From NCBI GenBank assembly GCA_964605705.1, contig CAZSDW010000012.1:16254-80253 (forward strand): 64,000 bases of DNA, in the 5' to 3' direction. Below are positions 25,301 through 33,777 of this stretch, one piece after another. The position numbers and the translations under genes are program-made. This stretch comes from CAZSDW01 sp964605705. GTDB lineage: Bacteria > Fidelibacterota > UBA2242. Below the pieces are notes generated by a model. It was not told the DNA's origin. It worked only from the letters and a program-made list of their open reading frames with translations, and ran no database searches. Position 1 is the stretch's first letter, and each line of letters begins with the position of its first letter.

Positions 25301-25921
25301 TTATATCAGCGAATTCCCGATTTCACACAAAACAGCCAGTGCGATGATTATCACTGGCTGGACGAAGGACAATTTTCGAAAATTCAACCGCCAATCCAGA
25401 ATCACAGATTTTTTCAGATAGCCACCAACCAGCAACCCGCTGACGATTGTATTCATCGCGACGAATGCCAGCATCTGGGCAAGGGGCATCAGGTACAGCC
25501 CTTCTGCCGGTTTCAGCACCAGCGCCTGGGCGCCGATAAATAGTAGCACCCAGCCCAGTCCCATGGCAAAAGACATCGAGAATACTTTGCTGTCATTATA
25601 GAACCGGGCAAACACAAACACCACCAGTGATTCCAGAATAATGGACACAGCCGGATTGATCACACGAACAACGGCAGTTCCCGGTAAAAATATATCCATA
25701 CTTTTAATACCGGCGGCAATCAGCGCTGTATAGAAAATCGCCGACTGTTTTCCCGTTACCCTGAAGGCATTGAACATAAAATAAAATCCGATGGAAAACA
25801 TGATCATGCCCGAAAAACCGACAGGTAAAAAGTGCAATAAATATCCCAGTGTTGCCTCGCAGGTGCCCCACAAGCCGCCGAACAACAATACGGTTTGCAT
25901 TATCTTTTTTGAATCACTCAT
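25301..25921 (-). CDS. Multi-pass membrane protein of unknown family
   Basis: A 206-residue very hydrophobic protein with six or seven predicted helices (about residues 9-31, 34-54, 59-79, 84-106, 113-134, 140-165, 184-202). Size and helix number are like ECF-transporter substrate-binding (S) components, but no ECF ATPase or T-component gene is in the window and no family was recognised. It starts 2 bp upstream-adjacent to the FAD-subunit gene's stop in the purine operon. No known purine permease was seen in the cluster, so this is the best candidate for a membrane transport role, by position only. Confidence 0.55.
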   Translation of the reverse strand: MSDSKKIMQTVLLFGGLWGTCEATLGYLLHFLPVGFSGMIMFSIGFYFMFNAFRVTGKQSAIFYTALIAAGIKSMDIFLPGTAVVRVINPAVSIILESLVVFVFARFYNDSKVFSMSFAMGLGWVLLFIGAQALVLKPAEGLYLMPLAQMLAFVAMNTIVSGLLVGGYLKKSVILDWRLNFRKLSFVQPVIIIALAVLCEIGNSLI

Positions 25922-25922
25922 T

Positions 25923-26774
25923 CTATTTCTCCTTACTAATTTTTCTCAAAAAATCTTCAAGTAATCGCAGACTGACCTTTTTCCGGTAAACCGCCGACGA
26001 GCGTGCGTCGTCAATCGGTCGTACCAGCGGCGTATATCTTTCCAAAATTTCTGAAACCTTATCCTCAATATCTGCGGCAAATATACCAATAAGGCTTTTC
26101 TCGATGTCACGGGATCTCACAATTGTCGGCGCCACAGAGCCAAAGGTAATCCGAATGTCTGCCACCATTCCATTATCAATATCCGCCATTCCCTGAAATG
26201 CGGCTTTAGTCAGGCTCATGCCCTTGCGCTGCCCGACTTTCCGGTAGTAATTCACATCAAACTGCTTGTTCGGAATGATAATATCCGTCAGCAATTCATT
26301 CTTCGCTAAATCGGTTTGCTTCGGACCTGTAATAAATCGGTCAACCGAGACAGTACGTTCTCCTCTGGCACTTTTTAAAACCAGTTGCGCATCAACAGCA
26401 TAAAGGTAGGGCAGCGTGTCCCCTGCCGGTGAAGCGTTGCAGATATTGCCGCCGATACTTGCCAGATTCCGGGATGGCGGTGATGCCATCAGACAAACAG
26501 CTTCCTTAAAAATTGCCGGGATAATATCGCTGTTTAATAAATCCGTTAAAAGCACTCCGGCACCGATATGAATCTGATCCTTTTCTATCGATATTTTATG
26601 CAATTCCGGCAGATGCCCGATAAACAGCAATGGTTTTCCAAAGTCCGGTTTCAATGCAAAACCCCGTGCTTTTTGTACCATCAGATCGGTACTGCCGGCA
26701 ATCGGCAGACAATCATGTTTTGATCGAATATCCAGCGCTTCCTGTAATGTTGCAGGTCGGAATCCGTCTACCAT
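25923..26774 (-). CDS. Molybdenum hydroxylase FAD-binding subunit (set 1)
   Basis: A 283-residue subunit of the CoxM/XdhB family. ALDIRSKHDCLPIAGSTDL is the FAD pyrophosphate-binding loop, and SPPSRNLASIGGNICNASPAGD is the second FAD motif. The C-terminal CO-dehydrogenase-flavoprotein domain follows. It passes electrons from the iron-sulfur centres to NAD or another acceptor. Its start overlaps the 2Fe-2S gene by 7 bp, and the Mo subunit is immediately upstream, so the three form a complete enzyme. Confidence 0.88.
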   Translation of the reverse strand: MVDGFRPATLQEALDIRSKHDCLPIAGSTDLMVQKARGFALKPDFGKPLLFIGHLPELHKISIEKDQIHIGAGVLLTDLLNSDIIPAIFKEAVCLMASPPSRNLASIGGNICNASPAGDTLPYLYAVDAQLVLKSARGERTVSVDRFITGPKQTDLAKNELLTDIIIPNKQFDVNYYRKVGQRKGMSLTKAAFQGMADIDNGMVADIRITFGSVAPTIVRSRDIEKSLIGIFAADIEDKVSEILERYTPLVRPIDDARSSAVYRKKVSLRLLEDFLRKISKEK

Positions 26775-27238
26775 AGACCATTCCCCCTTTCCGCTGCCAG
26801 ATGAATTCCCTTGAAAATCATATTGTAACCGGTGCAGCGACAGAGATTTCCCGACAAGCCTTCCTTAATTTCTTCGTCAGTGGGATTAGGATTTTCAGTG
26901 AGCAGCGATTCCGTCGCTATCACGATTCCCGGCGTACAAAATCCACACTGTACAGAACCCGCTTCCAGAAAACAACTTTCGATCATTTTATAGCGCTCAG
27001 TCTTTTTAAACGATTCCAGCGTCACAATTGATTTTCCGATTATATTACCGGCCGGAACAAGGCAGGAGTTCACCGCTTTTCCATCCATCAGCACCACACA
27101 AGCGCCGCATTCCCCTTCCCCGCAGCCTTCCTTGACACTGGTCAGACCAAAATCTTCCCGCAACAGATCCAGCAGTCGCCGCGCGGGATGGACGTCTATC
27201 GTTTGTGATTGATTGTTCAATATAAAGTCAATTTTCAT
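26768..27238 (-). CDS. Molybdenum hydroxylase 2Fe-2S subunit (set 1)
   Basis: A 156-residue small subunit. The N-terminal plant-type 2Fe-2S domain has GCGEGECGACVVLMDGK and a further cysteine in NSCLVPAGN. The C-terminal helical 2Fe-2S domain has QCGFCTPGIV and GNLCRCTGYN. All eight cluster cysteines are present. It carries electrons between the molybdenum site and FAD. It overlaps both partner genes (by 11 and 7 bp). Confidence 0.9.
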   Translation of the reverse strand: MKIDFILNNQSQTIDVHPARRLLDLLREDFGLTSVKEGCGEGECGACVVLMDGKAVNSCLVPAGNIIGKSIVTLESFKKTERYKMIESCFLEAGSVQCGFCTPGIVIATESLLTENPNPTDEEIKEGLSGNLCRCTGYNMIFKGIHLAAERGNGLW

Positions 27239-29327
27239 AGCGGTCCATCTCCATCAAATTTTCCGGTGTCAGCGGAATCGATGTAATCGGAATCCTCAGT
27301 GCGTTGGAAACCGCCGCCGCCACAGCCGGCGGAGCGCCCACAAATGGCAATTCTCCGGCACATTTCGCTCCAAATGGTCCGAATTCGTAAGGCTGACTTA
27401 TAAATTCGCATTCAACGAGTGGCGCATCCATTGAGGTGGGTACTTTATAATCCGTCAGATTTTTCTGGAGCAATCTCCCATTATCGGTCTCCATGACCTC
27501 AATCGTTGCCCAGCCGATCCCCTGAGCAATCCCGCCCTGCATCTGTCCCCTCAATGTCGTTTCATCAATCAGTAAACCAACATCATAAACAGCCCAAATC
27601 TTTTTCACATCAATTTCATAGGTCACCGGATCAATCGCTACTTCAGCGACATTAGCGCCCCAGGAATAGACCGGGTAGGCATCACCACGAAAGGTATCGT
27701 TGTTCCATTCCAGAAAATCGGGATGTTTATAACTTTTAGACACTTCGATATTTTCCGTCTCATCCCAGCGATCTTTCAACTCCAGGCTGGCTTGCTGCAA
27801 CAGACCGCCGACGATCATCGTCGTCCTGGATGCCACGGTCGGACCGGAATCGGGAATCAGCCCAGTATCCACCGATTCGTATTTCACCTGTTCCAATGGA
27901 ATGTCCAGCGAATAAGCGACAATTTTCCGGAGAACGGTTTCGGCACCCTGACCCATCTCCGTGCTGGACACTTTTAGAATGACAGTTTCGCCATTCTTTT
28001 TCAGGATGATTTTACCTTTTATCATCTGCTCGCCGTTGCCGGTAAATCCGCAACCGTGTAAAAACAGCGAAATCCCAATGCCTTTGTATTTTTCGCCGGC
28101 CTGAAATTTTTCACGATAATTGGACATCTCAGTCACTTTTTGAATGATTTCCGGCAATTTGACAACATCCCGAATTTGTCCGCCCGTACAGGTAGCGTCA
28201 CCGCGCTTGAGCATATGGCGCATTTTATAATCCAGGGGATCAACCCCAAGTTTTATGGCAATATTGTGAAGCAGCATTTCGGTCCCGAAAATCGTCTGCG
28301 GAGCACCGAACCCGCGGTAGGCGCCGGACGGAACTTTATTGGTCATGAAATTGCGCCCACGGACATTCAGATGAGGAAAATTATAAACCCCGGTGGCAGA
28401 AAATATAGCCCGTTGAAGCACCACAGGAGATAAACCATTGTAAGCACCTGCATCAAGCAGTACATCAATGTCCAGCGCGATTATATCATCATTTTTATTC
28501 AGCGCGGCTTTATACCGCACAATGGACGGATGCCGTTTTGTTGAGGAAATAATGTCTTCGTCACGGTCATAAATCAGGGTCACTGGCTGTTTTGTTTTCA
28601 ACGACGCCACCGCCACCTGGCAGGCTGTCAGCGAAGGAAATTCCTCTTTGCCACCGAACGCCCCGCCGGTAACTGTCTGAATCACACGGATATGATTAGC
28701 ATCCAGATTCAGCGCTTCCGTTAATGCACCTTCCGCATAAAAGGGACACTGCATTGAACCATAGACAAACATTGTTCCGTCACGAAAGTCGCCAGTCATT
28801 CCCTGTGGTTCGAGATAAACATGCTCCTGGTAACCGGTACGGTATTCATCTTCGATGATTTTAACCGCTGCCGCAAAGGCTTTTGCCGGATTCCCTTTAT
28901 CATAATGGTAATCGGTGAAAACGGTACTATTCGCCTCGGCTTCTTCCAGCGTTAATAGTGGTTCAATATCTTCGTAATCGACAACGATGTGAGTGAGAAT
29001 ATTGTAAATGGTTTCCCGCTCGGGACCCACCACAAGCAGAATCGGTTGACCGATATATTCAACCGTATCTTCGGCAAAAATCGGATGATCCGACACTACC
29101 GTGCGCATGCGGTTGATGCCAGGAACATCATCTTTATCAACAATAAAAAAACCATCGGGCAATTCCGGTCTGCGAATAGATATAATTCTGGCTTTCACCC
29201 GGTCACTCCGAAGTGTTTTGGCAAAGAGTTGATTTTCGAAATGCATATCATTAATATACTTCGCTTCGCCGCTGATTTTGGCGGGACCATCGACGCGCTG
29301 AATCGGTTTGCTGATGGAGTCTTTCAC
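27228..29327 (-). CDS. Molybdenum hydroxylase molybdopterin-binding subunit (set 1), xanthine dehydrogenase-like
   Basis: A 699-residue large subunit. The N-terminal a/b hammerhead domain (RVDGPAKISGEAKYINDM) is followed by molybdopterin-binding motifs GGAFGGKEEFPS, GAYRGFGAPQ, STEMGQGAETVLRKI and FGAKCAGELPFVGAPP. The glutamate in the last motif corresponds to the catalytic base of xanthine dehydrogenase. It hydroxylates a heterocycle using water, with purine as the likely substrate given guanine-deaminase and ygfK/ssnA neighbours. It is shorter than set 2 (780 residues). MocA is coupled upstream by an ATGA overlap. Confidence 0.87.
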   Translation of the reverse strand: MKDSISKPIQRVDGPAKISGEAKYINDMHFENQLFAKTLRSDRVKARIISIRRPELPDGFFIVDKDDVPGINRMRTVVSDHPIFAEDTVEYIGQPILLVVGPERETIYNILTHIVVDYEDIEPLLTLEEAEANSTVFTDYHYDKGNPAKAFAAAVKIIEDEYRTGYQEHVYLEPQGMTGDFRDGTMFVYGSMQCPFYAEGALTEALNLDANHIRVIQTVTGGAFGGKEEFPSLTACQVAVASLKTKQPVTLIYDRDEDIISSTKRHPSIVRYKAALNKNDDIIALDIDVLLDAGAYNGLSPVVLQRAIFSATGVYNFPHLNVRGRNFMTNKVPSGAYRGFGAPQTIFGTEMLLHNIAIKLGVDPLDYKMRHMLKRGDATCTGGQIRDVVKLPEIIQKVTEMSNYREKFQAGEKYKGIGISLFLHGCGFTGNGEQMIKGKIILKKNGETVILKVSSTEMGQGAETVLRKIVAYSLDIPLEQVKYESVDTGLIPDSGPTVASRTTMIVGGLLQQASLELKDRWDETENIEVSKSYKHPDFLEWNNDTFRGDAYPVYSWGANVAEVAIDPVTYEIDVKKIWAVYDVGLLIDETTLRGQMQGGIAQGIGWATIEVMETDNGRLLQKNLTDYKVPTSMDAPLVECEFISQPYEFGPFGAKCAGELPFVGAPPAVAAAVSNALRIPITSIPLTPENLMEMDRYEN

Positions 29328-29902
29328 TGCATTTCCCCGGTAAAATAAGTTTGTATTCTTTGATAATCTTTCATAGTGTCCACATCCATACCGATGCCGG
29401 GATCATCCACATCCAAAATATAAGTCTCTCTGCTATGAATAAAATCCCGCAGGATTGCCGTATCTGGCATTGTCAAAATCTCGGGAATGAGGTGACTGGC
29501 AAACAGTACCGGATGCCCCTTTTTGCCGTTGTAGCGCGGGACAATAATATCCGCCTGAATATCAACAATATTTTTAAAAGTCGATGATTTGACGACCGGC
29601 TGGTCTCCGGGAAGAATAAAAAAGCGCTCGGCTGTTACAGCACGAATTCCCCGACGTACCGACGAAAACATACCCGATTTGAAGTTTTCATTTTTTACGA
29701 TACTGACATTCGGCAAACCGTTAACTAATTTAATGATTCTTGCAAAATTGTATCCGGCAACTACGATAATCCGATCACAGGTTTCAGCCATACTTTCAAT
29801 GCAGCGGACCAGGATCGGTTTTCCACCAAGATCCAGTGCCGGTTTGAATTGTCCGGTCCTTTCCGAAAATCCCGCTGCCAGTATGACGCCATCGACGCTC
29901 AA
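29324..29902 (-). CDS. mocA: Molybdenum cofactor cytidylyltransferase-like (MocA/YgfJ)
   Basis: A 192-residue nucleotidyltransferase. GVILAAGFSERTGQFKPAL is the NTP-binding signature, FFILPGDQPVV the metal site, and YNGKKGHPVLFASHL the MocA-typical GHPxLF motif. MocA converts molybdopterin to its CMP form, the cofactor of bacterial xanthine-dehydrogenase-type enzymes. It is coupled by 4-bp overlaps to the threonine-synthase-like gene upstream and the Mo subunit downstream, which fits a dedicated cofactor supply. Confidence 0.85.
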   Translation of the reverse strand: MSVDGVILAAGFSERTGQFKPALDLGGKPILVRCIESMAETCDRIIVVAGYNFARIIKLVNGLPNVSIVKNENFKSGMFSSVRRGIRAVTAERFFILPGDQPVVKSSTFKNIVDIQADIIVPRYNGKKGHPVLFASHLIPEILTMPDTAILRDFIHSRETYILDVDDPGIGMDVDTMKDYQRIQTYFTGEMQ

Positions 29903-31080
29903 GCCAATTCCTCAAGTGATGTGATCGGTGATGATGGAAAATCGATTTTTATCATTGCCGAATCGATGTCTTTCAGCCCGTTGCCGGTCACTAAAAGAAC
30001 AACAATGGCATCTTTGTCAATTTCATCCTGCATTTTCAGAAACCCGGCATAAGAAGCCGCTGCTGCCGGTTCAACAAAGAGTCCGGCTTTTGCGGAAAGT
30101 TCTTTTTGTGCAGCTAAAATCGCCTCGTCGGAAACAGTCACACATTTGCCATGATACTGTTTCAGCTGTTTTAATGCATAATACCCGTTCCTGGGAATTC
30201 CCACTGAGATAGAATCGGCAACCGTCTTTGCATCAATCGGCAAAAAGTTACCGCCTTCAAAAGCCTGGGCAATGGCGTTGCTTCCTTCTGCTTGAACCAC
30301 GACAATGGTGGGAATATTTTTGATAATTCCAAGTTTCAGCAAATCCCGAAACCCTTTGTAAACGCCGCCGAGAATCACAGCGTCACCGGTTGGAACAAAG
30401 ACGTAATCCGGTACTTTTTCCAATTGATGATATATCTCAAGTGAAACTGTTTTTTTGCCTTCTATTGTCAGCGGATTATAAGCGGTATTACGGCTGAGAA
30501 TCTTATGTTTACGGCTGTATTCCAGTGACAGGTCAAAGGCATCATCATAAGTTCCAGCCACTGATATCACTTTTGCGCCGTATTGCAGTGACTGCACCAT
30601 TTTGGCTTTGGGGGCGGTTTCCGGCAGAAATATCGTAATCTCCAGCCCCGCCGCCGCACCAACTCCCGCCATGGAAGACGCCGCATTGCCGGTAGATGCC
30701 AGAGCAATTGCTTTGATATTTTCACGTTTCGCAAACGCTGCAACAAGATAAGAAGCCCGGTCTTTCAGCGAGCCGGTCAGATTGTGCGTATCATCCTTGA
30801 TATACAAATTTGGAAAACCCAGATCACGACCAAGGTTCATCGGCTTCCAGAGCGGTGTATTCCCCACCGGAATTTGCGGAAAATATTCCACTTCCACCGG
30901 CAGCAGATCAGATATTTTCGGCTGCTGATGGAAATGCCCGTCGATCACCACTTCCAGAATACCCCGTAGCGGTTCATCGGGATTTTGCGTCCGGCTGCAC
31001 TCCGGGCAGAGCATCATGTTGGGAGTGATGGCATATTCCCGTTTACATTCAGAACATTGATATTTGAATGTCAAACTCAT
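29899..31080 (-). CDS. Threonine-synthase-like PLP enzyme with N-terminal zinc knuckle
   Basis: A 393-residue fold-type-II PLP enzyme. The N-terminal YQCSECKREY and MLCPECSRTQ form a four-cysteine zinc ribbon, as in one class of threonine synthase. HNLTGSLKDRAS carries the PLP lysine, ALASTGNAASSMAG the substrate loop, and VTGNGLKDID is the threonine-synthase-like C-terminal motif. No homoserine genes are near; all neighbours belong to purine breakdown. It may therefore act on a degradation product, as YgeX (diaminopropionate ammonia-lyase) does in related clusters. The true reaction is undecided. Confidence 0.75.
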   Translation of the reverse strand: MSLTFKYQCSECKREYAITPNMMLCPECSRTQNPDEPLRGILEVVIDGHFHQQPKISDLLPVEVEYFPQIPVGNTPLWKPMNLGRDLGFPNLYIKDDTHNLTGSLKDRASYLVAAFAKRENIKAIALASTGNAASSMAGVGAAAGLEITIFLPETAPKAKMVQSLQYGAKVISVAGTYDDAFDLSLEYSRKHKILSRNTAYNPLTIEGKKTVSLEIYHQLEKVPDYVFVPTGDAVILGGVYKGFRDLLKLGIIKNIPTIVVVQAEGSNAIAQAFEGGNFLPIDAKTVADSISVGIPRNGYYALKQLKQYHGKCVTVSDEAILAAQKELSAKAGLFVEPAAAASYAGFLKMQDEIDKDAIVVLLVTGNGLKDIDSAMIKIDFPSSPITSLEELA

Positions 31081-31084
31081 CTTT

Positions 31085-32107
31085 TTACTGTCTTCCGCCC
31101 ATGGTTAATGCCATCACTGCTTTGGCGGTATGCAGGCGATTTTCGGCCTCGTCATAAATAATCGATGCCGACCCGTCGATAACCGGGTCAGTGACTTCAT
31201 TGCCGCGATCTGCCGGCAGTGCATGCATGTATTTCACTTCCGGCGCTGCCAGTTTCATCCGGCGTTCGTCGCAAATCCAGGATTTGTATTTATCCAGATT
31301 GCTTTTCATCTCTTTCCGGCAGGCATCCTCATTCTGAGTATACTCATCAAACGTATAATTGCCAAACCCGCCCCAGTTTTTGGGAATCACGATCTGAGCG
31401 CCTTCGAAAGCGGCATCCATATCATCAGTGAAGTTTAGTTTTCCGCCATTTTCCGCAGCATTCTGTTTTGCTGATTCCACCAATTCCGGGTAGAGCGGAA
31501 ATTCCTTCGGCGCCGCCACCGTAACGTCCATTCCAAAACGTGGCAGAATTAAAATTTGCGACAGTGGCACGGAAAGCGGTTTGGCGTGGGATGTTGCATA
31601 GGCCCAGGAAATAGTGACTTTCAGGCCTTTTGAATTTTTACCAAAATATTCCTGCATCGTCATCAGATCAGCGATGGCTTGCATCGGATGATACAAATCG
31701 TCCTGTAACGACAGTATCGGAACCGATGAGAATTCCGCCATTTCCCGCAAATATTTATTACCTATGCCGTAAAAGCAATTCCGGCAGGCAATCCCATGAC
31801 CCATTCGGGAAAGCACCATGGCTGTGTCTTTCGCCGATTCCCCATGCGAGAGTTGCATTTTATCTGGTGTCAGATCGTGGGCATGACCACCGAGTTGCGT
31901 CATACCGGCTTCCATGGAATTGCGGGTGCGCGTTGATTGCTCGAAGAACATCATGAACAGGGTTTTATCCTGTAAAAGTCGATGTGGCTCACCGGTAGCG
32001 AAACGCCGTTTCAAATCGCCGGCAACATCCAGCGCCATATTGATTTCGTTTTTGGTCCATTCATTGAATGTGATTAAATGGTTGCCTCGTAATAAAGTTT
32101 GAGACAT
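31085..32107 (-). CDS. ygeW: YgeW-type knotted carbamoyltransferase
   Basis: A 340-residue transcarbamylase. FFEQSTRTRNSMEAGM holds the STRT carbamoyl-phosphate loop, DDLYHPMQAIADLMTM the second substrate motif, and KYMHALPADRG the conserved HxLP. The long insertion MQLSHGESAKDTAMVLSRM is typical of the YgeW group, whose substrate is unknown and which is found in purine catabolic clusters. The start is set at ATG 32107, with AAAGGAG six to nine bases upstream. A longer in-frame opening to 32149 is encoded by the flanking inverted repeat and is not a real N-terminus. Confidence 0.85.
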   Translation of the reverse strand: MSQTLLRGNHLITFNEWTKNEINMALDVAGDLKRRFATGEPHRLLQDKTLFMMFFEQSTRTRNSMEAGMTQLGGHAHDLTPDKMQLSHGESAKDTAMVLSRMGHGIACRNCFYGIGNKYLREMAEFSSVPILSLQDDLYHPMQAIADLMTMQEYFGKNSKGLKVTISWAYATSHAKPLSVPLSQILILPRFGMDVTVAAPKEFPLYPELVESAKQNAAENGGKLNFTDDMDAAFEGAQIVIPKNWGGFGNYTFDEYTQNEDACRKEMKSNLDKYKSWICDERRMKLAAPEVKYMHALPADRGNEVTDPVIDGSASIIYDEAENRLHTAKAVMALTMGGRQ

Positions 32108-32121
32108 ATCTACTCCTTTAT

Positions 32122-32143
32122 TTAGCCACAGATTTACACAGAT
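32122..32143. repeat. Left 22-bp inverted repeat of the GxxExxY unit
   Basis: This segment (starting TTAGCCACAGATTT) is the exact reverse complement of 32563-32584. The similarity continues inward, imperfectly, for about 12 more bases (8 of 12). It lies between ygeW and the GxxExxY gene. Confidence 0.9.
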
Positions 32144-32159
32144 AGACACAGATGATTAT

Positions 32160-32564
32160 CTATGTAATTCTATGGCTGTTCTTTCTTTCATTATTAAAGA
32201 TTAATCGTTTTATCTGCGGTTTATTTCCAAAATTTAACAATAATCCTATCTCATATTCTGTTGCTTTCAGATAATTAATCAGCTGTGCTTCGTGTTCCGG
32301 GAGTAACGTTCGAACGGCTTTTAATTCGATAACGACCTTTTTATCAACAATCAAATCTGCCCGAAACTCACCAACAATACGATTCCTGAAATTGACTTCA
32401 ATTCGTGATTGATTTTCAACTCTTAAACCATATTCAGAGAGAATTAACATTAAAGATTTTTCATAGACTGATTCTAAGAATCCGAAACCAAGTTCATTAT
32501 AAACCTCATAAAAACCATGAATAATTTTATCTGTCAATTCTTTGTATTTGTAATCAGTGTTCAT
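32160..32564 (-). CDS. GxxExxY protein, PD-(D/E)xK nuclease-fold
   Basis: A 134-residue protein. GFGFLESVYEKSL contains the naming GxxExxY pattern, and GEFRADLIVDKKVVIELKA gives the D...ExK catalytic core of the PD-(D/E)xK nuclease superfamily (PDDEXK_3-like). LPEHEAQLINYLKAT and GLLLNFG are conserved in this family. Its function is unknown. The gene fills the space between two perfect 22-bp inverted repeats and separates ygeY from ygeW in an otherwise gapless operon, which suggests a mobile or repetitive unit. Its ATG overlaps the stop codon of the M20 peptidase gene in an ATGA junction formed by the repeat. Confidence 0.85.
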   Translation of the reverse strand: MNTDYKYKELTDKIIHGFYEVYNELGFGFLESVYEKSLMLILSEYGLRVENQSRIEVNFRNRIVGEFRADLIVDKKVVIELKAVRTLLPEHEAQLINYLKATEYEIGLLLNFGNKPQIKRLIFNNERKNSHRIT

Positions 32565-33760
32565 CTGTGTAAATCTGTGGCTAATAAAATGGGCAATAAC
32601 GCATAGAAAGCCGCCGCTTTTTCAAGATGATCTATCGGCACTTTCTCGTTGGGGGCATGGGCATAAACTTCGTTCCCTGGACCAAAACCGATGCACGGAA
32701 TTTTGTGCCGTCCACAGATCGATACACCATTCGTCGAGAATGTCCATTTGTCAATCCGTGGAGCTTCGCCAAAGAGTTGCCAATGCGTCTCAACTCCAGC
32801 CTGTACTAGCACGTGATTTTCTTCAATTTTCCAGGTGGGAAAATATTTTTCGATTTTATAGACGATGCCTTTGTAACTGGGACTGTCGTATTCGGGCACC
32901 TCAATTCTCACATCATCCCCGCAAATCTGTTCCAGCTCGCCGAAGGCACTCTCTTTGGTCTCTCCCCAAGTCAAGCGCCGGTCAATGTGCATCCGCGCCC
33001 GGTCGGGAATCGCACAGAGTGATGGTGAAACCGTCCGGAACAGCGTCGGCGCAATCGTGCCTTTCCCCAAGAATTCATCAGTCTTTAAATGGTCGTTCAG
33101 TTGTTCAATTTCCAGCGCCACCCGTGAACCGGAATAAATAACATTCTTCCCGCGTTCCGGCGCCGAACCGTGGGCGGAAAGCCCTTTGTAATAGAGTTCC
33201 ATTTCCATACGTCCGCGATGACCGCGATAGAGTCCGAGGTTGGTCGGCTCGGTAATGACAGCAAAATCCGGGATCAGTTTTTCTTCATTGATCAGGTATT
33301 CCCAGCACATGCCGTCGCAGTCCTCTTCCATCACGGTAAAGGTAAAATAGACCGAATATTCGCCACTGTAATTCATTTCCGTCAGGATTCGCGCTGCCGC
33401 AATCATTGACGCCGCACCGCCTTCCTGATCGACAGTTCCGCGACCATGCACCCAGCCATCTTTGATCAGGCCGGAAAATGGCGGTGTTTCCCACTGGGAT
33501 TCATCACCGGTATCCACCGTGTCGATATGCGCATCAACGGCGAGAATTTTCGGTCCGTTGCCAACCCGGGAAACCAGGTTGCCCAATCCGTCAATTCGAA
33601 CATCCTTCACACCGGCGATTTCCAGCAGTTCTTTAATCTTCAGTACAACCTGTTTTTCCTCACAACTCACCGACGGAATTTTCACCATCTCCGACAAGCA
33701 TTCGGCAGTGTAATCTCTATATTCCCGGGCTTTTTCCCGAATCAGCTTTGCGATTTCCAT
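32561..33760 (-). CDS. ygeY: YgeY-type M20 metallopeptidase
   Basis: A protein of about 399 residues of the M20/ArgE-DapE family. VDAHIDTVDTGD provides a metal-binding His and Asp, GRGTVDQEGGAASM the bridging Asp, VMEEDCDG the catalytic Glu and metal Glu, and GFGPGNEVYAHAPNE the last His. YgeY is a regular member of the ygeW-ygeX-hyuA purine cluster and is thought to cleave an amide or carbamoyl intermediate. ATG 33760 is preferred; an in-frame TTG at 33781, with GGGAG nearby, is possible. The last residues (ATDLHR) and the stop codon come from the flanking inverted repeat, so the original C-terminus may have been replaced. Confidence 0.85.
   Translation of the reverse strand: MEIAKLIREKAREYRDYTAECLSEMVKIPSVSCEEKQVVLKIKELLEIAGVKDVRIDGLGNLVSRVGNGPKILAVDAHIDTVDTGDESQWETPPFSGLIKDGWVHGRGTVDQEGGAASMIAAARILTEMNYSGEYSVYFTFTVMEEDCDGMCWEYLINEEKLIPDFAVITEPTNLGLYRGHRGRMEMELYYKGLSAHGSAPERGKNVIYSGSRVALEIEQLNDHLKTDEFLGKGTIAPTLFRTVSPSLCAIPDRARMHIDRRLTWGETKESAFGELEQICGDDVRIEVPEYDSPSYKGIVYKIEKYFPTWKIEENHVLVQAGVETHWQLFGEAPRIDKWTFSTNGVSICGRHKIPCIGFGPGNEVYAHAPNEKVPIDHLEKAAAFYALLPILLATDLHR
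32563..32584. repeat. Right 22-bp inverted repeat of the GxxExxY unit
   Basis: Exact reverse complement of 32122-32143. It overlaps the last six sense codons and part of the stop codon of ygeY and two bases of the GxxExxY start codon. Confidence 0.9.
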
Positions 33761-33777
33761 AATTTCCACGATCCTTT

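Noticed and set aside
32108..32149. Upstream extension of ygeW (residues MSICVNLWLNKGVD)
   Set aside because: It is encoded by the inverted repeat and lacks a Shine-Dalgarno site, while AAAGGAG stands before ATG 32107.
32160..32584. Classical insertion sequence carrying a transposase
   Set aside because: No DDE or HUH transposase is encoded; the single gene is a PD-(D/E)xK-type GxxExxY protein, so only a non-autonomous or unusual unit is proposed.
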